DNA of 64,000 nt from Micrasema longulum. Its lineage: Eukaryota; Arthropoda; Insecta; Trichoptera; Brachycentridae. Positions 56,070 to 64,000 of the stretch are shown one piece after another (position 1 is the stretch's first letter; each line of letters starts with the position of its first letter). The notes below the pieces were generated by a model that made no database searches, was not told the origin of the DNA, and saw only the letters and a list, made by a program, of their open reading frames with translations. The DNA is taken from the NCBI GenBank assembly GCA_022494885.1, contig JAGVSM010001163.1, positions 1 to 64,000 of the forward strand, read 5' to 3'. Position numbers and translations under genes: made by a program.

Positions 56070-56268
56070 ATAATCTTTTTTTATAAAGAAAAATACATAT
56101 TTGCGTTCGTATGATTTACCCAAATATTTTATTTTGAGGGCCGTTTTCAGCAAGTTGTAAATAACTCACTATTAGAAAAATGGAATCAAATTGGGGTAGA
56201 GTGGGATTCGAATCACAGATCTTTGGTCCGTGAGTCCGAGACACTAGCCACAGGACCATAACTCGATG
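56070..56268 (-). repeat. SINE-A copy 5
   Basis: Reverse body (GTTTTCAGCAAGTTGTAAAT) and head (GGTCCGTGAGTCCGAGACAC, TAGCCACAGGACCATAACTC), with the tail block TTACCCAAATATTTTATTTT as in copies 3 and 4. Confidence 0.8.
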
Positions 56269-56559
56269 CTTTCATACTTCCATACTTTGTATACAGATTA
56301 ATAATATGGTCACCGTGTAGTAAACAAATGCAAGAATTATTTTAAAAAACAACGAATAAATCACTTAAAGTAACATTTAATTTTAATAAATATACAAGAA
56401 CTACAGATTTATATAAAATAACAAAAATGATCAATTTAGAATAATTTATTTACACAGAAAAGGTAAAACTAATATGTTAGTTGAAAAACAATGAAATTAA
56501 AAAGATTTTCTAATTAAATTTAAGTTACAATATACATAAAAAAAATACCAGAGCTCAAA

Positions 56560-56965
56560 TAATTAAACTTACCAACAATCTAGGATTAGCAAAAAATTAA
56601 ACAGTTTTGTGTTTACAGCAATAAAATTTTACAATTCACTTTCTGATGATTTAAAAGATATATAAAATGTATACGTACTTAAATAAAAGCCTATACCCAC
56701 GTATGTATGTAACTATGTGTCAATATGTATGCGTTTAAATACGTGTACATGTACATGAATGACGCAGTGTGTGCATACGGTATTTTTAATAATTGTTAAT
56801 AATTAACAATTATCATTTTTTTATTTAAGTGTTTTTTGTTACATTTATTGCTTGTATTTTTTACTAAATGTATTACAACTAAATTGGTCTGTATATGTTT
56901 GAAAACTTTTTGTTTAGAATATTAATTATGTATGACTATTTTTTTACTGAATAAAATGAAATAGA
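56560..56965 (+). pseudogene. LINE ORF2 extreme C-terminus and 3' UTR
   Basis: A short frame reads TAIKFYNSLSDDLKDI, matching the 'KLWNSLP.DIK.I' end of LINE ORF2 proteins. The 3' UTR continues to an A-rich tail at about 56960. Only a fragment. Confidence 0.5.
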
Positions 56966-57229
56966 ATATCCAGCCTGATTATAAAAACTAAACATTTTAA
57001 TTTAAGAACTAAATTTCTAAATGAAATATTCATTTTATGAAGTTTAAAAATAGCTTATTTCACATGAGTACTCATTTGCACACTCAGTCATAAGCCCACA
57101 ATCTGTCATTAATATGTCCCATTACAATATTCTACCATTGAAATGTCAGAGATATTAAATTAACAAATAAAGCATAAATTGTCTTCTTTCATGCTATTAT
57201 TGAAAAAAACTTTTATTTTAACTATCATC

Positions 57230-57905
57230 TTGTTTGATCTATTTCGATACTGGCCCTTTTCATTAATTTAATTTTTAACATATGTTTTACCCAATATTTT
57301 AATTTTCTTGTTTGAATTGTTCATTGTTTGAATGAACACGTGTATGTTCTTTATGTTATAATTTTCAATTTTTATTATTTACTGAGTATCTTTACCTGAT
57401 GTAAAAATGCCTGTTGGGGGTAAATAAATAAAATAGAATTAATATTTCAAACTTAGGCAGAGAATGGTGAAATATTTTTTTTTCCTTTTTTCATCAATTT
57501 AATTTTTAACATATGTTTTATATAATACTTTAATTTTCTTGTTTGAATTTTTCATTGTTTTTTTTGTACACGTGTATGTTCTTCATGTTATAATTTTCTA
57601 ATTTTATTATGTACCGAGTATCTTTACCTCATGTGAAAATGCCTGATGAGCGTAAATAAATGAAATAAAATAAATATTTAACACTTAGGCAGAGAAATGA
57701 AATGTTTTTTTTCCCTTTTTTATCAATTTAATTTTTGACATATCTTTTATAGAATATTTTAATTTTCTTATTGGAATTGTTCATTGTTTGAATGTAAACA
57801 AATATGTTCTTTTGTTATAATTTTCAATTTTGATTATTTATCGAGTATCTTTACCTGATGTGAAAATGCCTGATGAGCGTAAATAAAATAAAATAAATAT
57901 TTTAA
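57230..57905 (+). repeat. Tandem array of a LINE-like 3' tail, ~230-bp unit, three copies
   Basis: ATCTTTACCTGATGT.AAAATGCCTG recurs at about 57388, 57620 and 57848 (spacings ~232 and 228). Each unit also has TCAATTTAATTTTTAACATA, TTTAATTTTCTTGTTTGAAT and ends in GCGTAAATAAA plus AAATAAAATA. The units look like repeated 3' UTR ends of one LINE joined head to tail. Confidence 0.85.
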
Positions 57906-57929
57906 ACTTAGGCAGAGAATGGTGTAATG

Positions 57930-58145
57930 TTAAATTTGGTCTGTTCTGTCATATGGTTCAGAAACCTGGATTTTGAAAGCACACACTATGAACCGGTTGG
58001 AGACATTCGAAATGTGGCTTTGCAGAAAAATGCTTCGTATACCGTGAACAGATTTGGTCAGCAATCTAGAAGTCCTTAGGAGAGCTAATTACCCTATCAC
58101 ATCCGGCATAGAGACAAATATAAAATCCTCCAACTTATACTTACG
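57930..58145 (+). pseudogene. RTE-like LINE ORF2 fragment
   Basis: It reads SVLSYGSETWILKAHTMNRL, ETFEMWLCRKMLRIP, stop, TDLVSNLEVLRRANYP, then shifts frame into the 'KL.LILT' area. 'YGSETW.LK...MNRLE.FEMW..R+MLRI.W' is the region just before the segment found at 23.2-23.4 kb. The right end runs straight into a reversed piece of the 385-bp family (58147-58205). Confidence 0.8.
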
Positions 58146-58146
58146 A

Positions 58147-58205
58147 GATTTCTATTTTACCTTCTCTATAATGTTCTTCATCTCTGTTGTAATATTATTC
58201 TACAT
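58147..58205 (-). repeat. 385-bp family, small reversed fragment
   Basis: GATTTCTATTTTACCTTCTC and TGTTCTTCATCTCTGTTGTA match the reversed start of the unit as seen at 40.41-40.46 kb. Confidence 0.6.
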
Positions 58206-58259
58206 ACGCAATATTTCTGGAAATGATTTAACCACGTTAGTCTAAAACCCACGGTATGT

Positions 58260-59320
58260 CAATATCCTTTATTTACTACAAACTACTACATCACAAAGGT
58301 ATTTTTCTTTAAAATATTTATAGGCAGAGGACGTAGGTAAAATTAACAATCTTCATTAATGTGAAAACTCTTTTTTTCCACTAATGAATTTCACGCTTTA
58401 CGTCCATAAATCTAAAAAGCTCTTTACCCTTTTACCGGGGATAGCTTTGTGCTCCAGAACCCTGTTTTGTTAAACTGTACCAAACTCATTAAATGAGAAA
58501 CTGAATTGCCTTGACCACACCCAGCAAGGTTCGACTAATTACTGTTTTACTCTTGGAATCTGCACTGATGACTACCACTTTATTTTCACTTTACGAGGAT
58601 GCGAAAGGGTTAGGAAATCCAATATATATTCGCTTGAAATGCGCTTCTGTATATTCGGAGGTAAATCAAATCAAGTTCTGATGATTAATATCAAGTGGAA
58701 TCAATTATTGAAGATATTCCGGTACTGTGGATTGGAGTAATCAATCACATTGATTTGTCGATTGATGACATAACTAGCTATTCCAACTAATTTTGAAATT
58801 CATTATTATCATTACTTTTGTACCCGCTTAAAAAGGCGTTGAGAGCATTGCATCAGTATTAAAATTGCACCGTTTCTGAATAATTAAGCTCCAAAGCTAT
58901 ATTTATTATTTGATAAAAAAAAATTGCAACAAATGTTTATGTTTTAATATGAGCACTTGTTTTTATTCTTCCAGTAGATTTTCATGAATTATTACATTTA
59001 TTTACATACGAGCAATGCCTTTTTTTTTTTGATTTGACAGTATATTTTTTTATTAACATTGTTAAGAAAACGAATATTCATGAATAAATAAATAATAAAA
59101 ATATAGCTAGACATTTTCTTGGTTAATCAAAACGAGTCCTCAAAACTATCCTTAAAATACCAATAATTTTGAATATGAAATACTTATTCCAATAAAAGCC
59201 GTCATGGACATGTCATTTCTATACTTACTATATCTAATTTATACAAAAAATATGTCGTTGTCTATGTGGGGTTTACAGTCCATAATAGATGACACACACG
59301 TGCTAAAACGTTCTACCTGA
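58260..59320. other. Unassigned stretch
   Basis: No ORF, RNA gene or shared repeat was recognised. Confidence 0.3.
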
Positions 59321-59772
59321 AATAGTGTGATGACCGAAGAAAGCGATGTCATCATCTTTTGTAGAATGCAATATCACATTAAATGCAACTCTATAAGTAT
59401 TGCACAAAAAATCGGGAGGCATCGTTCTGCAGTACATTCACATCGTCCCTACCATAAAGAAATGAACTACAAAGGAACGTCGTCTATAAAGTGACTATAG
59501 GACGTAACGTCAGTCAGTCAGCCTGTTCAGTCAGTCCGCCCAACAAGTGCAATTCAGTAAGTTAGTCCAGCTCGACGACGTCACACAGTTCCAGCGCGTA
59601 GTTCAGGTGCAGTCTCTTCAACCCATCATCGACGTAACACTTGTCCGACATAATTTATCATTTATTCGCCATGTAATAAAATAAACATCAAATAGCAACC
59701 TCGTGTCTTCTCTGTCAATCTCTAACTGGGGTAGGAACTCCAACCAACCCTAAACAACCTAAATCCTACACC
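59320..59772 (+). mobile_element. LTR-like block, possible solo LTR
   Basis: About 450 less AT-rich bases are arranged like an LTR: TATAAAG at 59485, an initiator region with repeated CAGTCAGTC words starting about 30 bases later, and AATAAA at 59675 followed by GT/T-rich sequence. The outer bases (TGTGATGACC... and ...TCCTACA) fit TG..CA ends. I could not find a convincing target duplication or an internal retroviral-type coding region, so a solo LTR is an inference. Confidence 0.4.
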
Positions 59773-59774
59773 AA

Positions 59775-60475
59775 TAATGAATTTTAAAAAAGATAGAAAA
59801 TCACGATGCACATAAAAACATTTCAGTAAGAAAATAAAAAGCGAAATTTCTTACTTCATATTTACCTTTGAGTGACAGCACTAACCGGCCGCTGTCATTT
59901 TTTTTAATGCACTTAAAAGTATAACTAATCATCTCTTTATTACATAGATGTATACAATGTAGTTCTACACTGCAAAATTTCATTGTTCGTGGACTGGGCC
60001 GGAAGCATATGACTGATCATTTTACGTGTTATGTTACAACAACGATCAAGATATGCTGAAATGGGAGTACAAACTTTTGTTTAAAATTTTAGTTCGTAGC
60101 ATTCTGGAAAGTGATGTGGTCGTGAGGGGGCCTGAAGAAAAATGATGATGACAATTTTTTATTTTTAGAAAAAAAAAACTTTTTTCATTAAAATGTATCA
60201 AAGTGTAAAAAGATGTCCACTCCGAAATACGAAAGTATCCGGTTTTAGACAACCATGTTGGAGTTTTGTTCGAAATCGCGAAGGATGGTTTCCGTTTAGC
60301 GGAAATGGCGGGGGGATTATTCGTGGAATTAAGGGATGAAAGTGTACCTGAAAGAAGTTCCACGGGGAAATGGAACTGAATATATGAATGTAAATTTATG
60401 TCAAACGAATCCACGTTCTGGCGGCTTCGAGGTAATTATATTTTAATCCATCACGCATATCTTAAATCCAATTAT
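59775..60475. other. Unassigned, with an unrecognised 122-codon minus ORF
   Basis: The minus-strand ORF at 60414-60046 reads, for example, KRKPSFAISNKTPTWLSKTG and YFRISEWTSFYTLIHFNEKS. The 5' part is less AT-rich than its surroundings, but there is no recognised domain or splice context. A further 60-codon ORF lies at 59983-59801. Coding status is uncertain. Confidence 0.25.
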
Positions 60476-60479
60476 TATC

Positions 60480-60605
60480 GTACTACAAGAGAGATGGAGA
60501 ACATTTTTGAGAAAAAAATGTTGAAACCTGGGAATTAACAGGTCTTATCATAACTTGGTTTAAGTAGTCAATTTACACACAGTATAACATTTACTATTCT
60601 GCCCG
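60480..60605 (+). repeat. 385-bp family, partial copy
   Basis: It carries GAGATGGAGAACATTTTTGA, TGGTTTAAGTAGTCAATTTA and CACACAGTATAACATTTAC. Confidence 0.65.
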
Positions 60606-60675
60606 TTTTCTTTAAATAAAAGTATTTGCGTTGTTATGATTTACCGAAATTTTTCAATATTAGATCGTTTTTTTA
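60606..60675 (-). repeat. SINE-A tail fragment
   Basis: TTGCGTTGTTATGATTTACC and the following block match the tail of the 56.1-kb copy. The head is missing. Confidence 0.5.
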
Positions 60676-61083
60676 TTTTTTTATTTACTTACGGTTCTTA
60701 AAAAACTAATAAAAAATTTGTTCTGTTAAAATTATCACAGAAGTGAACAAATTACAACGTTATACATGATATGTTTTTTTTAAGTATCATTAAAACTAAA
60801 GAATTAAATGAAAGTAATTTAAAAAGACAACAAAAATGGAATGTAACAGTAAAATAAAATCATTTAATTAAATAAAAAATTACAGTTATCATTACAAAGT
60901 CTAATTCAAATATTAAAATATAAATATAGTTAGATTAAGTTGAGAACGATTTGTAATAAAACTGAAAAAAAAAACAAATTTATTTTTTATTTTACATTTT
61001 TTTATTATTATTTTTTATTTGAAGAAAATAAAAATGAAATATTTCGTAGTTACAGTTACCTATTTGTCAACTCACATATAAAC

Positions 61084-61085
<2 letters not shown>

Positions 61086-61120
<35 letters not shown>

Positions 61121-61122
61121 GG
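61086..61122. repeat. (TA)n microsatellite
   Basis: About 16 TA units. Confidence 0.9.
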
Positions 61123-61164
61123 ATTTAAAAGAGTTTTATATGAAGTAATTTTTAGAAAGTGAGA

Positions 61165-61222
61165 TTAATGCTAGGGTAAAGTCGGGTTTGAACTTCGGAC
61201 CTCTGATCCGTGAGTCCGCAAC
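61165..61222 (-). repeat. SINE-A head fragment joined to a LINE
   Basis: GGTAAAGTCGGGTTTGAACT and TCTGATCCGTGAGTCCGCAA are the reversed head. It stops at GCAAC exactly where the LINE sequence begins. Confidence 0.7.
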
Positions 61223-62280
61223 ATGTATGTCTCTCTTATACGCTGATGACCTTAAAATATACAATAAAACTGATAGAGTGGGAGATTGTGTTAAATTGCA
61301 GACTGATTTGCTAACTTTATTGAGTTGGTGCCATAAAAACGATATGCAATTGAACATTAAAAAGTGCTACTCTATCAGTTTTACTCGTAAAATTCACCCA
61401 ATAATTATTGACTACTCTCTTGGTGACAAACCATTAAGTAGGGTTAACATAATTAGGGATCTTGGGGTTTATTTTGACACAAAATAAAATTTTAAATATC
61501 ATATAGATTACATAACTCGCAAGTAACTTAAGCTACTAGGGTTCCTAAAGAGAGTAACCAAACCCTTTAAAAAACCGAAAACTGTCATATGTCTATATAT
61601 GAGTTTGAATCGCAGTAATCTTGAGTATGCCTCATGCGTATCGAGTCCGCAATATCAAAACCATATAAATTCAATAGAATCTGTTCAAAAAAAGTTCTAA
61701 AAGTACCTTTTGTATAAGTTTCAAATTTCTAACCCACGTTCAAATTCAAATTACGAGCAACTTCTAACTCTTTTTCATTTGAATTCTCTAATAAAACACC
61801 GCGTTGTTTTTGATAAAAAAAAATTGTATAAAATATTAAATTACAAAGTAGATACTAACCTAAATAAAATACAAAAAAATGCGGAATTGAGAACACTCAG
61901 ACATCGGGAAATATTTAAACTGCCTTTGTTTTCAAATAATGCTACATACCACACACCCATGGCCCGCATGTGTCGGCAATATAATATATACTGCCGAAAC
62001 AATAAAATTGTCATTTTTCATGATACTCTCTCATCTTTTGCGAAAAATCTCTTAGGAATAAATCTTATTCAATAAGTACACATGTACATTTTTTTTATTT
62101 CTTGTATCTTGTGTAAAAAAAATATGTATTATAACTTAATATATAAATCTATTTTGTGTAATTCTATAATTGAAGATATATATGCATGTAAAATTGTATT
62201 GACAAAAGCTTTCAAATTGTATGTTTCTAGTACGTATATTTGTTGAATTACCTAATAAAATAAAAATATAAATAAAAAAA
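61222..62280 (+). pseudogene. LINE RT from the catalytic box to the 3' tail
   Basis: It reads LLYADDLKIYNKTDRVGDCV (catalytic ADD retained), LLSWCHKNDMQLNIKKCYSI, RVNIIRDLGVYFDTK, stop, then FKYHIDYITRK, LGFLKRVTKPFKKPKT, NLEYASCVSSPQYQNHINSI, SVQKKF, stop, and a final open part (61710-62075) MYKFQISNPRSNSNYEQLLT ... MARMCRQYN, FAKNLLGI. The 3' UTR ends TTGTTGAATTACCTAATAAA and an A-rich tail. Three or four stops make it inactive. The same protein plan as the 8.7-9.7 kb copy. It is 5' truncated exactly inside a SINE-A head. Confidence 0.9.
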
Positions 62281-62284
62281 TCTG

Positions 62285-62375
62285 TTCATTTTCGTAAATG
62301 TTACACATTGTGTAAAGTAGCCGATTTAACCATCTACTGACAAATCATTAGCCCTTTAAATTACAAGAATCATGA
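62285..62375 (-). repeat. 385-bp family, partial copy
   Basis: AATGTTACACATTGTGTAAA, GTAGCCGATTTAACCA and AAATCATTAGCCCTTTAAAT follow the reversed core. Confidence 0.6.
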
Positions 62376-62639
62376 TAAATTTATTCGCACCAAACCTATC
62401 GACATATTGTTTATTTAAACTACACAAACTTTTTTTGGGAAAATAAAAAAAAAAATGGATTTCAAAACAGCTTAAGGTTCTAAATAATTTTAAAAATTAA
62501 GTAACTAACGAAATTTTAAAATGTAAAAAGATAGTTGTGAATGATATAAAAAAAATCCACTTAAATTGGTTGGTTAAAAATAGGATTAAAAATGTCTAGA
62601 CTGGGTTTGTCATAAAAATCTCAGTTTTGTGACGTTTTA

Positions 62640-62960
62640 TTTCATATTTTATATGGAATATTCCATTTTCTGTCGCTCTGGCGCCGTTTCATTAACTTTA
62701 GGGTATATTTTCGAACATAAAATTTGTCTGACACCTTCGAAAATTTTCTCGAAATATTTTTACATCGTTCACGTTTTACAATTTTGGAAGAATGTGCTCC
62801 ATAGATAGACAAATAGACACAATAAAAAAAATCGATATTTAAGTAAAATAAGTCAATATCATGAATATTTTGAATACCTAAGTCCAAATTTTTAGAGACA
62901 AGCACTGAATATACTCATAGCTAATGTATCGAGTATCAAAGATACTTTGAATGTAATGGA
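62640..62960. other. Unrecognised 87-codon ORF overlapping a 385-family start
   Basis: The minus ORF 62905-62642 ends with KFSKVSDKFYVRKYTLKLMK. Its first ~15 codons lie in a relic of the 385-bp start motif (AATATTTTGAATACCTAAGT, 62866), so at least that part is not ancestral coding sequence. Probably chance. Confidence 0.25.
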
Positions 62961-63124
62961 GAACATTTTTTTGCATCACCTATTCCCTTGAACTAGTTTG
63001 TATCTGAATCAAATCAAAATCAGCATGTGAGTATTTATCGTAGCACTTTATTGATCATGTAGTGATCGTTAGTGATCTTAAGTGATAATGTTTCCGGGAC
63101 TTAGAATTGATGTTGGTCGGGAGA

Positions 63125-63725
63125 TTGTTATGTAAGCCACATTGATAATATTGTTCAGAGAGCATATAAAATGCTAGGATTTGTGATTCGAGTGTCTAAA
63201 CCATTAAGTGACATAAATGTTTAAAATTGTATTTTTCATATGTGAGTAGTAAACTCGAATTTGGTTCAATTATATGGAATCCTATTTATAATTGTTATAC
63301 AAAAAGAAATGAAAACATCAAAAACAAATTTATTAAACATTTAAATTAAAAAACAAATAATAATTTTCTTAATAATGTAGATGCAGCAAAACTCTTTGGA
63401 ATAAGTTCTCTTAAAGATCGAAGAATTGTTTAAGAGCAGGTGTATTTATATAAAATCCTAAATAACGAAATTGATTCTGCTAAACTATTATCACTAATAA
63501 AATTTAGAATACCCAGGTTTAATAGTAGACTCAGTCATCTTTTTTCAACATCTCTTGAACAATCGAATCTGGGTAAAAACGAATGCATTTATCGAGTATG
63601 CTCGTCACATAATTAAAATTTAAGCGCCATAGATCTTTTTTACGAAAAAAATGCTGTTTTAATAAATATATCAAAATTGCGATTGAGACGTCATAAGAGC
63701 AAAATTTATAGTTACTATTTTTTTT
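63125..63725 (+). pseudogene. LINE RT C-terminal fragment
   Basis: It reads HIDNIVQRAYKMLGFVIRVS, KPLSDI, then after stops SLKDRRIV, EQVYLYKILNNEIDSAKLLS and LIKFRIPRFNSRLSHLF. The order corresponds to the C-terminal half of the 61.2-kb element, with many stops. Confidence 0.75.
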
Positions 63726-63754
63726 TCGTTTTACTTATTAATGTTCATTATTTT

Positions 63755-63900
63755 ATTACTAATTATATATATATGTACAAGTATGTGCATTAGTGTATGC
63801 GTATATGTTAATGTATGTATGTATGTGTATGTATGTATGTATATATATGGATGTGTGTGTGTATGTTTATATATGTATGTTGTATGTGTACATTTTTATG
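63755..63900 (+). repeat. (TATG)n/(TA)n microsatellite
   Basis: Repeated TATG, GTATGTAT and TATATATA words follow a LINE fragment. It may have grown from the LINE's tail. Confidence 0.85.
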
Positions 63901-64000
63901 TATTTTTATATATTTTATCATCTTTTTATATTAACTTACTATTTCTTCTTCTTCTCTTCCTTCCCTATTTTCCCATCTCACTTCCTTTCACCCCTAGTGA

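Noticed and set aside
60046..60414. 122-codon minus ORF as a host gene
   Set aside because: No domain, no homologue I know of, and a Phe/Ser/Lys-rich composition. It is listed as unassigned rather than CDS.

Overview
This is a 64 kb piece of AT-rich eukaryotic nuclear DNA, most probably from an insect. The evidence is spliceosomal introns, tRNA-derived SINEs, many 5'-truncated non-LTR retrotransposon (LINE) tails with short A-rich 3' ends, and a Tc1-type transposon. Nothing resembles a bacterial operon, and there are no rRNA, CRISPR or clear tRNA genes. Nearly all long ORFs are fragments of mobile elements or chance ORFs in low-complexity DNA. I cannot name the species.

Layout. At 1-1695 (minus strand) lies the only convincing host-type gene: three exons with consensus splice sites that join in frame into a protein with a SWIM-type zinc finger. 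I assign it tentatively to the insect SWIM/YqaJ-like nuclease family; it runs off the left edge. From 2 kb to 26 kb there are LINE remnants on both strands, SINEs, tandem repeats, two elaborate inverted-repeat structures (14.6-15.0 kb and 23.65-23.81 kb) and one GC-richer island (13.9-14.34 kb). At 26921-28591 is a nearly complete Tc1-like transposon with TA target duplication, matching terminal inverted repeats, a 72-bp intron and a single frameshift. From 28.6 kb to 48 kb there are more LINE 3' ends, a large repeat present at 31-32 kb and 44.8-45.5 kb, and a roughly 385-bp unit that is dispersed through the window and tandemly repeated at 46-47 kb. From 48 kb to the end there is a relic of a second DDE transposase, a 243-bp foldback MITE flanked by TAA, a roughly 38-bp minisatellite interrupted by a copy of the 385-bp unit, further LINE fragments, an LTR-like block at about 59.3-59.8 kb, and microsatellites at the right end.

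Working together. There is no pathway here. The window records successive insertions: LINEs supply the reverse transcriptase that the SINEs presumably borrow (inference), the Tc1 element moved by its own transposase, and the roughly 385-bp family both moved and amplified in tandem. The items most worth following up are the SWIM gene, the hammerhead-like motifs inside the 23.7 kb and 37.8 kb inverted repeats, the TAA-flanked foldback MITE, the dispersed/tandem 385-bp family, and an unrecognised decayed Q-rich ORF at 34.3-34.6 kb.
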